A stretch of 64,000 nt of DNA from Pseudoalteromonas arctica A 37-1-2 (GTDB lineage Bacteria > Pseudomonadota > Gammaproteobacteria > Enterobacterales > Alteromonadaceae). This document shows positions 17,125 to 25,918 of this stretch, in pieces (positions within the stretch are counted from its first letter, which is position 1; the number at the start of each line of letters is the position of its first letter). Below the pieces are notes generated by a model. It was not told the DNA's origin and searched no databases. It saw only the letters and a program-made list of their open reading frames with translations. The position numbers and the translations under genes were made by a program. The DNA is taken from positions 1,612,001 through 1,676,000 of the forward strand of contig NZ_CP011025.1 in NCBI RefSeq assembly GCF_000238395.3, written 5' to 3'.

Positions 17125-17562
17125 ATGGATGCAAAAATGGGGTCGCTAGAGAGGATGTTTCAGGCTGTTTTGTTTGAAGTATTAGCGGTAACGCTATCGA
17201 TTATTGGTTTGGCTGTATTTACAGATCATGCAATATCGGCTTTATCGGGCACTATGATTATAATTGCAACGATTGCGATGTGTTGGAATTTTGTTTTTAA
17301 TTGGTTTTTTGACAAAGTAGCTACCGGTGCAAAAGAGCAACGTTCTGTATTATTCCGTATTTTTCACGTGATTTTATTTCAAGGCGGGTTACTTGTTTTT
17401 ACTATTCCCGTAATGGCGAGCATTTTAAACGTAGGCTTATGGGAAGCATTAATAATGGATATCGGCGTAACTTTTTTTATAACCCTTTACGCTTTTACTT
17501 TTAACATAGTGTACGACCACACACGAGCCTATATTTTTCATTCAAAAAATGCTGCATGTTAA
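17125..17562 (+). CDS. PACE-family efflux transporter
   Basis: A 145-residue inner-membrane protein with four helices arranged as two tandem BTP (bacterial transmembrane pair) domains, the signature of proteobacterial antimicrobial compound efflux (PACE) proteins such as AceI. Diagnostic residues are the RMFQAVLFE motif in helix 1, WNFVFNWFFD at the end of helix 2 and RIFHVILFQGG in helix 3. Members export chlorhexidine, acriflavine or short diamines. The native substrate here is unknown. The ribosome site is AGGGG before ATG 17125. Confidence 0.85.
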   Translation: MDAKMGSLERMFQAVLFEVLAVTLSIIGLAVFTDHAISALSGTMIIIATIAMCWNFVFNWFFDKVATGAKEQRSVLFRIFHVILFQGGLLVFTIPVMASILNVGLWEALIMDIGVTFFITLYAFTFNIVYDHTRAYIFHSKNAAC

Positions 17563-17709
17563 TACACTTTTTAAATATGGGATGACTTAACAAAGTTTTG
17601 TATTTAGCTACTGGTGTATTTGCCAATGCACCAGTACTTTTAGAGGCGTAATATTACCCAAGTTTGCTTTATAGTGGCAAAAAACTAATAAAGGATCTTT
17701 TTATTAAAA

Positions 17710-17838
17710 GTGAATAAAGCTAAATATCAACTGTTATTCATAGAGGAGCTAGTAAAAAAGATAAAATCTGCTATACCTAAGGTTATAAATACTATAATTA
17801 TTATAGTGTTATTTAAAGATTTTTGGGTTAGTAGCTAA
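17710..17838 (+). CDS. Possible 42-residue membrane miniprotein
   Basis: A short frame starting GTG with a basic N-terminus and a hydrophobic stretch (VINTIIIIVLF) ends 14 bp before the histidine kinase. A weak AAGGAT lies 14 bases upstream of the GTG, farther than ideal. It could be a small kinase partner or chance. There is no recognised family. Confidence 0.25.
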   Translation: MNKAKYQLLFIEELVKKIKSAIPKVINTIIIIVLFKDFWVSS

Positions 17839-17852
17839 AATAGGTGTCGTAT

Positions 17853-19307
17853 ATGAATATCTCAAGAAAACTGATGCTTATTGTAATATTAACTGCAGCA
17901 GAGATAAGTATTACTGTCTACTCAGCTTTTGAAATAGCTAAAGGGGCTAAGTTTCATCAACTTAACTTTCTTCATTTAAAGTATACACATCAACTTACCA
18001 AGTCAGTTAAAAAAATAGAAAATGATATCCCCATAGATATAAATGCCATTGAGTCGGATATATTGTTAATTAGGCAGCAACCTATTGAATGTATTGAACA
18101 AATAAACCCGTTAAATTATGCTGTTATGAAAGTTATTAACACAGATCATACATTAACAATCTGTGAAAACGATATTGAAATTGCTGATAAAGCCTTATTG
18201 TCAGTTAATCAGTATAAAAAGGGGGAACTTAGTAGAGACGCTTTTTTACTAAATCTTAATACTTCGCTAAGTGGCTTTAATAAAAATACGGAGCTGTTTG
18301 AGGAACCAATTAGAAAAACAGTATCGTTTATACTAATGACGTTAATTCCACTTGTTATAATCATATCTTTTTTTAATATTCTTTTTATAAGTTATCTTTC
18401 TCGCACAATATCGAGCTCTATTCGAAATCTAACTCTACTTTTATCAAGTAAGCCCGAAAACAATATTAATCTGGACGATGAACTTGATATAAAAACGTCG
18501 GGTGAATTAAAAGCACTCGTTATCGCGGCCAGACAGCGAATTAAAAATGATCTTTTAAATATTGAAAACAGTATTGAACTCAAAGAGATTATAAACAGCC
18601 AAACAGCTTCCCTGCAGCAAGCAAATGATGAGCTTGCCCAGTTTGCTTATCGGGCTTCCCATGACCTGAAGTCACCGCTGTCAGGGGCTAAATCCTTAGC
18701 GCATTTTGTTATCGAAGATATAAAAGCGGGAGACACAGAGGAGGCAAGCCGAAATGCACTGGTTATTTATCAACAAATGGAAAAGTTAGAAACACTTGTT
18801 GTTGATATTTTATTGTTAGCCAAAGCTGAAATTGGTAATGAAGATAAAGATGTAATTGACTTTAATCAGTTAATTACTGATATGAAAGAACGACTGTCTT
18901 GGCTCATGAAAGATAATCCTTGTACGCTCGAAACAACAATTAATCTATCAGTACCTATAAGGTCGGAAAAAGCGCGTTTTGCTCAAATTATTGAAAATTT
19001 GATATCAAATGGGTTGAAGTATTACGACAGAAATAAAGACTCGCCTTATGTCCGCTGTGACATTTTTAATGAGCAAGAGACGTTTTTTATTACTGTTACA
19101 GATAACGGAATGGGAATACCACAAAAGCATCAAAGTGAAGTGTTTGATATGTTTAAGCGATTTCATGCACAGACGAGCACAGGCTCTGGTTTAGGGATGG
19201 CGCTGGTTAAAAAACATATTGAGTATTTAAATGGTGAAGTATCACTGCAAAGCTCTGATGAAGGTACGACGTTTAAAATAATAATACCAATGGATAAGCT
19301 AACATGA
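17853..19307 (+). CDS. Membrane sensor histidine kinase
   Basis: A 484-residue sensor kinase. One helix near residues 7-25 and another at about 155-178 enclose a periplasmic sensor segment of about 130 residues that I cannot assign. A HAMP-like linker follows, then a HisKA phosphoacceptor (RASHDLKSPLSG, histidine near 270) and an HATPase domain with N-box NLISNGLKYY, G1 DNGMGIP and G2 GSGLGMAL. The ATG at 17853 has AGGTG at a good distance. The stop overlaps the start of a receiver protein by four bases, so they form a two-component pair. Confidence 0.85.
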   Translation: MNISRKLMLIVILTAAEISITVYSAFEIAKGAKFHQLNFLHLKYTHQLTKSVKKIENDIPIDINAIESDILLIRQQPIECIEQINPLNYAVMKVINTDHTLTICENDIEIADKALLSVNQYKKGELSRDAFLLNLNTSLSGFNKNTELFEEPIRKTVSFILMTLIPLVIIISFFNILFISYLSRTISSSIRNLTLLLSSKPENNINLDDELDIKTSGELKALVIAARQRIKNDLLNIENSIELKEIINSQTASLQQANDELAQFAYRASHDLKSPLSGAKSLAHFVIEDIKAGDTEEASRNALVIYQQMEKLETLVVDILLLAKAEIGNEDKDVIDFNQLITDMKERLSWLMKDNPCTLETTINLSVPIRSEKARFAQIIENLISNGLKYYDRNKDSPYVRCDIFNEQETFFITVTDNGMGIPQKHQSEVFDMFKRFHAQTSTGSGLGMALVKKHIEYLNGEVSLQSSDEGTTFKIIIPMDKLT

Positions 19308-19753
19308 CAAAAATTAAACCCCCTATATTAATTGTCGATGACAATGAAGTTGACCGGTATATTCTTAAAAGATTAATTAAAGAGGCTGAATTAGATCTTA
19401 CAATTTTTGAAAAAAAAGATGGCCAGGAAGCATTAGAATTTCTAGAAAATTATGAAGCTAACAGAAAAGAGTACCCTGATGGATTTCCTCCAATACTCAT
19501 ATTTTTGGACATCAATATGCCAAGAGTCAATGGTATTCAGTTTTTAGAAGAGTTTTCTAAACTGAGGAAGATGATAGAAATCAGCTCGTGTGTGGTTATG
19601 ATGTTTAGCTCATCAGAAAGAGAAGAAGAAAAAAAGATTATAATGTCACACGATTTTGTTAAAGGTTACCTTGTAAAAGGAAGTTTTCAGGCAGCAGAGT
19701 TAAAAGAAAAAGTATTGGCTGTCATCGGTCAGCATTTGGAAAAACACAGCTGA
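19304..19753 (+). CDS. Single-domain response regulator (CheY/Rcp1-like)
   Basis: A 149-residue receiver with no output domain. Acidic residues in IVDDNEVDR, the phospho-acceptor aspartate in IFLDINMPRVNG and the lysine in YLVKGSF are all present. The longer loop before the phosphorylation site is typical of Rcp1-type receivers that work with phytochrome-like or orphan kinases. Its ATG overlaps the kinase stop (ATGA). It probably relays phosphate or binds a protein target. No target gene is adjacent. Confidence 0.85.
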   Translation: MTKIKPPILIVDDNEVDRYILKRLIKEAELDLTIFEKKDGQEALEFLENYEANRKEYPDGFPPILIFLDINMPRVNGIQFLEEFSKLRKMIEISSCVVMMFSSSEREEEKKIIMSHDFVKGYLVKGSFQAAELKEKVLAVIGQHLEKHS

Positions 19754-19906
19754 TTTGCATGTGTTTTAGGTTTTAACCCGCTAGGCTGTGCCAATTGGAG
19801 AGCCTTTAGTTTGAGTATGTGGCACAAACCAAAGGTTTTTAGCTTAAGGTTATAAATGTGTTTGATTTAAGCTTCAATTTTACAAAGGCTCAAAATAACC
19901 TATTTA

Positions 19907-21625
19907 TTAAAGGCTTATTTTTTTACTATAGTCATCGAGCAGCAAATTAATTTCGTTTACAGGCATAGGCTTTGAAAAGAGAAAACCTTGCAAGTAGTCT
20001 ATATTTAATTTTTTACACAGCTGATGCTGGGTTTCAGTTTCGATTCCTTCAGCTACCACAGAAAAATCTAGTTTCTTCAGCATTAAAGATAAGCTCTCGA
20101 TTATTTTTAATCGCTTATTATTTTCTCCACCTAACGATTGCATGCTTTTGTCTAACTTTACTATATCAATAGGGTAGGAAATAAGGTGAGATATGGATGA
20201 ATAACCCATACCAAAATCGTCCAAAGCAATCCTAAACCCTTTATTAGACAAAGAAGTTAATATCTCAATCACTTCTTTACTATTTTCCATAAAAGCTGTT
20301 TCTGTTATTTCCAGAATAATACTACTGGTTTTTAAATTGTATTTTTCGACCGTCTCTAATAGATACGTTTGTAAAACTTCTCTTTGCAGCTGTATCGGTG
20401 AAATATTAATAGATAGAGTTAACGGCGTTTGATAGTCTTTCTGCCACAAAGATAACTGCTTTAAAGCGCTCGCAATTATCCATTTTCCAAGAGGGGCTAT
20501 TAATCGGCACTCTTCAGCAATAGGAATAAACTCATCGGGGGTATAATTAACGGTTGTATCTGGCCAACGGATAAGGGCTTCGACACCTGTCATTATTTGT
20601 GTTTTTGAACAATAAACAGGTTGATAAAATAGCCTAAAGTTTTTTTCCTCTATATGCTCTTTTATACTATTTTGAATATCTACCCGACGACTAAATTCAT
20701 ATTGATATTGCTCTTTGTAAAAGCTTATTCTACTTTTACCACTTTGCTTTGAGCGATACATTGCAATATCAGCACATTTTAGCAGTTCATGAGATTCAGT
20801 AGCATCATTTGGGTATATGGCGCTTCCAATGCTAACACTGCAATTTAAAGTTCTGCCTTCATGCAAAAAGGGTTTAGAAACTTCTGCTAAAATTCTATTT
20901 GCTATCATACCTATTTGATTAATATTGCAAATTCCACCTATTATAACTGCAAATTCATCGCCTCCTAAGCGTGCAAATCCTTCGTTTTGTCTCAGGCAAC
21001 TATGAATCCTTTCTACTGTTTGTATTAAAATTTCGTCGCCAACACTATGCCCAAGCGTATCATTAATATTTTTGAAGTTATCTAAATCTAAAGCAAGTAA
21101 CGCCACGCAGTTTTTAGCACGTTTATTGTTAGCTATCATTACTTTTAGTATTTCTTCAAAATGATATCGATTAGACAAACCAGTAAGCTGATCCCGTTCT
21201 GCCATATGCTTTACAGCAAGATAACTGTTGTGCATACGTTGTTCTGCCTCGAAGCGTTTTTTGGCATATATAAGCGCTTTATTTAAACTATCCCTCGTTA
21301 TATCACCTTTTGGTAAAAAGTCTTGAGCGCCTGCTTCTATACACTCAATAGCCAAAGCTGAGTTCTCTGAGGAGCTAATCATGATAATTGCGGTGTTACC
21401 GAGTTTAGGCTTTGCACGCATTTCAATTAGCATTTCAATGCCATCTTCTTTAGGCATATTATAATCGAGTAGTATTATATCAAAGTGCGTGTCTTCAATG
21501 GCTTTCAAGCCCTCGGATACGCACGTTACTTCGGTAATGTCATGATGATGAGAGCCATCAGAAATAAGCATTTTTTTAATTAATTTGCGATCAACTAAGT
21601 CATCATCAACAATTAAAATATTCAT
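19907..21625 (-). CDS. Receiver-GGDEF-EAL response regulator (cyclic-di-GMP enzyme)
   Basis: A 572-residue protein. Residues 1-120 are a receiver (IVDDDLVDR, acceptor aspartate in LLDYNMP). Residues about 135-300 are a diguanylate cyclase domain with intact RLGGDEF. Residues about 310-565 are an EAL phosphodiesterase with GVEALIRW, LDDFGMGYS and VAEGIET. Both catalytic signatures look intact, so net activity cannot be predicted. The start has AAGGA upstream. It follows the GAF kinase at 21684-22874 by 58 bp on the same strand, the likely cognate kinase. Confidence 0.9.
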   Translation of the reverse strand: MNILIVDDDLVDRKLIKKMLISDGSHHHDITEVTCVSEGLKAIEDTHFDIILLDYNMPKEDGIEMLIEMRAKPKLGNTAIIMISSSENSALAIECIEAGAQDFLPKGDITRDSLNKALIYAKKRFEAEQRMHNSYLAVKHMAERDQLTGLSNRYHFEEILKVMIANNKRAKNCVALLALDLDNFKNINDTLGHSVGDEILIQTVERIHSCLRQNEGFARLGGDEFAVIIGGICNINQIGMIANRILAEVSKPFLHEGRTLNCSVSIGSAIYPNDATESHELLKCADIAMYRSKQSGKSRISFYKEQYQYEFSRRVDIQNSIKEHIEEKNFRLFYQPVYCSKTQIMTGVEALIRWPDTTVNYTPDEFIPIAEECRLIAPLGKWIIASALKQLSLWQKDYQTPLTLSINISPIQLQREVLQTYLLETVEKYNLKTSSIILEITETAFMENSKEVIEILTSLSNKGFRIALDDFGMGYSSISHLISYPIDIVKLDKSMQSLGGENNKRLKIIESLSLMLKKLDFSVVAEGIETETQHQLCKKLNIDYLQGFLFSKPMPVNEINLLLDDYSKKISL

Positions 21626-21683
21626 AAGTTCCTTCTAAGAGCAGCATCTACATGGTGCTCGTTTATAATTGATAATTTCATAG

Positions 21684-22874
21684 TTAAACTTTGGGCCAAT
21701 AAATAGTAAATGTACTGCCAAGTTTCCCATCGGAGGCTACTTCAATTTTGCCCCCATAATTAATAATGAGCTTATTGGCAATACAGAGTCCAATGCCGCT
21801 CCCTTCAACATCATCTCGAGATTGCAATGTCTGAAATAACTTAAATATGAGTGAAAAATATTTAGGGTCAATTCCAGGGCCATTATCTGTTATCTCAATA
21901 ATGTAATATTGATTAGAGGGGATAAGTGAAATATCGATAACCGGGTGCTCTTTATTGTTATGTTTTATTGCATTACTAATAAGATTTTGAAAAACAATTT
22001 TAAAAGGGATCAGCTGTATATCGAGTACTTCGTTATTGGCGTGTATATCAACAGTCACAGCTTGTGGAACTTCTAAAATTTGTTCTATATCTTGGTAAAT
22101 ACTTTCTAAAGATATGTTTGCATGAGTTGAATCACAGCTATTTATTCTCGAGTAGCTTAGTAAATCTTCTAGCAGTACTTGCATTCTATTAGCCCGGCTG
22201 AGCACAAGCTGAAAGTTTTCTAGGTGCTCTTGAGGGAGTAAATCTTTACAGTCATCATAAATCCACTCTAATAAACGTTTTATAGCATTTAATGGTGACT
22301 TTAGATCGTGTGAAGCAATACTGGTAAATTCATCTAGTTCATCGCTCATTTTTTGTAATTTTTTGATTAGGTGATCTTTTTCAGTTTCGTCTTTTTTTAG
22401 CTCGCTAATTGTTGAGTGAAACTTAGAACTGTTTATTTTATCTAATGAATTTTTACGTTGGACTAACTGATTAACAAAGTTTTTTTGTAAACTATTTAAG
22501 ATTAATTTTTCTTTTTCGGTAAGTAGTGAATCACTTGCTCGCTCGAATATCAACCATCCAAATTTAAGGTTTGAGGGCAAAATAATAGGTGATACCACTC
22601 TAAATATTTTAGGAGCATGCTCGATAATCGATTCATTAAAAACGTCATCAGATAGTTGCTCTTTAGCTACTGTTATTTTTGAACCTGATTTATATAGCTC
22701 GACAGCACGTTGAGGCATGTTAGCAACAATAGAGAATGAGCTTGCATCAAAAATGTTTAAAATTAGCTCAGCAAAGCTTTTTAAGCTTGTTTGAATGTCA
22801 TTATCAAGAGAAGTCGTTAATTGCTGCTCATCTATTAATGATACACCTTCTAAATAACTCTCTACATTGGGCAT
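21684..22874 (-). CDS. Cytoplasmic GAF-type sensor histidine kinase
   Basis: A 396-residue kinase without membrane helices. Residues about 10-140 look like a GAF sensor domain. A coiled coil (about 145-185) leads into HisKA with SIASHDLKSPLNAIKR and an HATPase domain with NLISNAIKH, DNGPGIDP and GSGIGLCIA. A strong AGGAG ribosome site precedes the ATG. It lies upstream of the receiver-GGDEF-EAL gene and probably phosphorylates it. Ligand unknown. Confidence 0.87.
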   Translation of the reverse strand: MPNVESYLEGVSLIDEQQLTTSLDNDIQTSLKSFAELILNIFDASSFSIVANMPQRAVELYKSGSKITVAKEQLSDDVFNESIIEHAPKIFRVVSPIILPSNLKFGWLIFERASDSLLTEKEKLILNSLQKNFVNQLVQRKNSLDKINSSKFHSTISELKKDETEKDHLIKKLQKMSDELDEFTSIASHDLKSPLNAIKRLLEWIYDDCKDLLPQEHLENFQLVLSRANRMQVLLEDLLSYSRINSCDSTHANISLESIYQDIEQILEVPQAVTVDIHANNEVLDIQLIPFKIVFQNLISNAIKHNNKEHPVIDISLIPSNQYYIIEITDNGPGIDPKYFSLIFKLFQTLQSRDDVEGSGIGLCIANKLIINYGGKIEVASDGKLGSTFTIYWPKV

Positions 22875-23153
22875 TCAAACTCCTACAACAGTATTAAATA
22901 AATATGCCTCATTAAAATGAGATGCAACAAATGATTAACTTATTGTAGTTGATTATTTTGAATGTGTTGAATTATTCACTTTATAAATTAACGCCAAATT
23001 AAAGCCTTACCTTATTATAGTCAGTAGCTTATGAATCTATTTTCTAATAAGGTAAAACTAAGTCTGATCGTGAAATTTATAACTGAATAAATAAGTATTA
23101 TGTAGGGTAGTGTTCTTACTAAAGATCAACATGCCCAAGTAAAAACAGCATAT

Positions 23154-24416
23154 TTAATCGCTCATTTGTACAATTGTTTGCGCTACGCTAAATAAGGTTT
23201 TATGTGTATCCATTGCTTGTTTTTGTAGCTGTTTATGGGCTTGCTCTTCAGTGAGCTTTAACTGCTCAATAAGTATGTACTTGGCTTGGTGAATTACCTT
23301 TTGCTCACTAATTACTTTTTTAGCATCAAGTAACGCTTGGTTTATTTGTTTAATATGCTGGCTTTGCTCGATAATTAAATCGTACATACTTTTATTACTA
23401 TTGAGCTTATCGGCCGCTATGTTTTGGCTCACTTCTGGCTCTGGTTGCTTAACGGCTAATTGGCCAAAAGTAGGGGCTATGTGTTGCTCTACCATATTGT
23501 TAAGTACCTGCTTATTTGTATTTAAGCTACGTTGAGCACAGGCTATTTGCATTGCTGCGGTATCAATTAACTGATCTGCTATATTTTGTTCAATTTTGTG
23601 CATTATATCTATGCGCGTAGTGGTTACTTCGTACCATACTTCGCTAAGTTGTGAGAGCGGTTGAGCGTTCTCGTCATCGAGCTTTTGCAGTAAACTTCTA
23701 AGTTGCTCTACCTGATTATTAACCTGATGCGTTGTTAGTGTGCCAAAACATTTTAAAAGGTGCGCATCGGCGTACTCATTAAAAAAGTCAAAGCTGTGGT
23801 TTTGCTCTTGTACAAAATGCGCGAGTTGTTGTTTTTGTTCTGTGGTAAATTTACTCGCTGCAAATGCTTGTGCACCACAGGCACGCTCTTGTCCTGCGTA
23901 TTCTTTACCTTGCATAAAATTAAAAAATGCGACTAATAAGCGCGTTATTTTGGGATCGCTTGCGCCATCAGCTGCCTCTAAAATAATATTGAGTAAACTA
24001 GCAATTAACTGAGTGAATGACTGCGTAGCATGTACCGCACTAATGTTTTGTTGTGCTATTTGCTTGCGCAATAACGGTAATGCATCGAGTGCTTGTAAGC
24101 TATAGGTAATTAAATTAAATAACCGAGTATGGCCAGTATCGGCGTTGTCGTTTATAAATGTTTGTTTAAGAGAATCATAAAATGCAGTTTGTGCGCTGTC
24201 GCTTAAAGGGATTTGTTCTTGTAATTGGGTTTTAAATCGCTCTCGATTTGAGGCCAAAAATATATTACTCATTGCGCGTTCTTTTTGTAACTGATGTACA
24301 AAATCGCCTAATTTAGTAAGCGAGGCACAACTGTTTTGTAATTGCTTTAGCGCGTGTATTTCTTGATACTTTGCTGCTAATAAAAACTGTTTTGTGAGAG
24401 GATTGCTTGTCGCCAT
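23154..24416 (-). CDS. nasR: Nitrate-responsive antiterminator NasR (NIT + ANTAR domains)
   Basis: A 420-residue protein with a helical NIT domain over about residues 30-300 (LGDFVHQLQKERAMSN, then the ECQ-like GKEYAGQERACGAQAF segment). It ends in an ANTAR RNA-binding domain (KVISEQKVIHQAKYIL...LTEEQAHKQLQKQAM). Klebsiella NasR of this build binds nitrate and then prevents termination in the nas operon leader. ATG 24416 gives the normal length; an upstream in-frame start would add 41 poorly matching residues. It is encoded next to the nirB operon, whose leader carries an intrinsic terminator, the probable target. Confidence 0.85.
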   Translation of the reverse strand: MATSNPLTKQFLLAAKYQEIHALKQLQNSCASLTKLGDFVHQLQKERAMSNIFLASNRERFKTQLQEQIPLSDSAQTAFYDSLKQTFINDNADTGHTRLFNLITYSLQALDALPLLRKQIAQQNISAVHATQSFTQLIASLLNIILEAADGASDPKITRLLVAFFNFMQGKEYAGQERACGAQAFAASKFTTEQKQQLAHFVQEQNHSFDFFNEYADAHLLKCFGTLTTHQVNNQVEQLRSLLQKLDDENAQPLSQLSEVWYEVTTTRIDIMHKIEQNIADQLIDTAAMQIACAQRSLNTNKQVLNNMVEQHIAPTFGQLAVKQPEPEVSQNIAADKLNSNKSMYDLIIEQSQHIKQINQALLDAKKVISEQKVIHQAKYILIEQLKLTEEQAHKQLQKQAMDTHKTLFSVAQTIVQMSD

Positions 24417-24630
24417 TGGTATTATTCCACACTTTTTTGTTTTTAAAGTGCAACCACTGTTCCAATCATTAATAAATTTCATCATTGAATTTAAAATCAA
24501 GCTAATACAATTGCTTAAAGTGTTGTTTTTGTTTGCCACTGTTTTTCTATAATTTAAATTACCATTACTTTTAACTTATTTGGTGCATTTAAACATGTTA
24601 TTGCACACAACTTGAACCCAAATTAAAAAC

Positions 24631-24666
24631 AAAAAAAGCGCCTACTCCTGGGGAGGTAGTAAGCGC
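24631..24666 (-). terminator. Intrinsic terminator after cobA
   Basis: Read on the minus strand, GCGCTTACTACCTCC pairs with GGAGTAGGCGC around a CCA loop and is followed directly by seven T. It ends the nirB-nirD-cobA operon before nasR. Confidence 0.8.
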
Positions 24667-24690
24667 GAAAAGTGCATTATTCATTTTGTA

Positions 24691-25554
24691 TCATGCGTTA
24701 ACATTTATACTGTTTAATAACTCAGGGCTAATTGCCATTTTATGATTTATTACTTCACCAATCATAATAAGGGTAGGACCTTGAAGGTTGTGTTTAGCAT
24801 GCTCATTTACTATCAGTTCAAGCGTACTAGTAATTACTTTTTGCTTAGTGGTAGTGGCATTCTCTATTAGTGCAATGGGTGTATTACTTGGCCAGCCCAC
24901 TGATTGCAAACCGTTGCTTAGCGTTTGTAAGCGCGAAAGCCCCATATAAACCACTAAAGTGGGGTTGTTGTTTGCAGGCATAAACGCGTAATTTTGCCAA
25001 TGAGGTTGCTTGTTAGGATCGGCAAACTGCGCCGTTAAAAATGTAACACTACGCGCTACATCGCGTGCAGTGAGCGGAATACCCGTATAAGCAGAAGTAG
25101 CACAAGCCGTTGTAACACCCGGAATAATAGCAAAATTAATATTATGCTTGGTAAGTGCATCGGCTTCTTCGTTAATACGTGCAAATATACTCGGATCACC
25201 GCCTTTTAAACGCACTACGTTTAAGCCTTGTTGCGCGTATTTAACCAGTAGTTCGCAAATGTTAGCTTGGGTCATTGAGTGCTTACCCGCACGTTTACCT
25301 ACAAATACACGCTGCGCTTTTTTAGGGAGCGTTTTTAATAAATCATCGCTTACTAACCAATCGTATAAAACAACATCGGCGGTATTAATTAAACGCTGCG
25401 CTTTTACCGTAATTAGCTCTGCGTCTCCTGGGCCCGCACCAATTATATAAACGTTGCCGCTTTTAGCACTGCGATCATTTGAGCTTGTTAGCTTAGTAAC
25501 AAGCTTATTTAGCCACACGTTTTCAATACCCGAAAAATAAGACAGTACACTCAT
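24691..25554 (-). CDS. cobA: Uroporphyrinogen-III C-methyltransferase (siroheme synthesis)
   Basis: A 287-residue SUMT enzyme making precorrin-2, the precursor of siroheme, from uroporphyrinogen III with SAM. Motifs are VYIIGAGPGDAELIT, DVVLYDWLVS, RLKGGDPSIF, PGVTTACATSAYTGIPLTAR (split over residues about 150-170) and YMGLSRL. It is the single-domain form without the CysG dehydrogenase/ferrochelatase part. It follows nirD by 10 bp and so supplies cofactor for NirB. A GGGGG-rich ribosome site precedes the ATG. Confidence 0.9.
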   Translation of the reverse strand: MSVLSYFSGIENVWLNKLVTKLTSSNDRSAKSGNVYIIGAGPGDAELITVKAQRLINTADVVLYDWLVSDDLLKTLPKKAQRVFVGKRAGKHSMTQANICELLVKYAQQGLNVVRLKGGDPSIFARINEEADALTKHNINFAIIPGVTTACATSAYTGIPLTARDVARSVTFLTAQFADPNKQPHWQNYAFMPANNNPTLVVYMGLSRLQTLSNGLQSVGWPSNTPIALIENATTTKQKVITSTLELIVNEHAKHNLQGPTLIMIGEVINHKMAISPELLNSINVNA

Positions 25555-25564
25555 AATATTCCCC

Positions 25565-25918
25565 CTAAGCCACAGCTGTTGTAACTTTTGGTTCAGAGCT
25601 TATAAATACACTGCCGTCTTCAATTTTTGCATTAAAAACCGGTAAGTGTATTGCTTCTGCTTCTAAACATTCGCCTGTTTCTAGGCAAAAGTGTTGCTTA
25701 TATAAAGGCGATGCGACAACTAATTTATTGTCGATTGAGCCAATAATGCCACGCGATAATACATTGGCTTTGCCAATCGGGTCGTAGTTGCTAATGGCAA
25801 GCACAGCCGTTGGATTTTGTGGAATGTAAAAAATAGCCACTTGCTGATTATTAACTAATGCGCATACGCCGCTATTAGCCACTAGGTTGTCGATTGTTCC
25901 AATATTATGCCAAGACAT
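25565..25918 (-). CDS. nirD: Nitrite reductase (NADH) small subunit NirD
   Basis: A 117-residue Rieske-like small subunit of cytoplasmic nitrite reductase. As in other NirD proteins the fold is kept but the Rieske Cys/His ligands are absent. Motifs are VCALVNNQQVAIFYIP, SRGIIGSIDNKLVVASPLYKQHF (start of this block) and LETGECLE. The start at 25918 gives the usual MSWHNIG opening and overlaps the end of nirB by 14 bases. An earlier ATG would add six residues. Confidence 0.9.
   Translation of the reverse strand: MSWHNIGTIDNLVANSGVCALVNNQQVAIFYIPQNPTAVLAISNYDPIGKANVLSRGIIGSIDNKLVVASPLYKQHFCLETGECLEAEAIHLPVFNAKIEDGSVFISSEPKVTTAVA

Noticed and set aside
16063..17727. Shared TATTAAAAGTGAATAAAGC at the MOSC gene end and before the kinase
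   Set aside because: An 18-19 base AT-rich match without flanking similarity; probably chance.
24417..24539. Longer N-terminus for NasR
   Set aside because: The extra 41 residues look unlike the family and the start would be a weak codon, whereas ATG 24416 gives the usual length.
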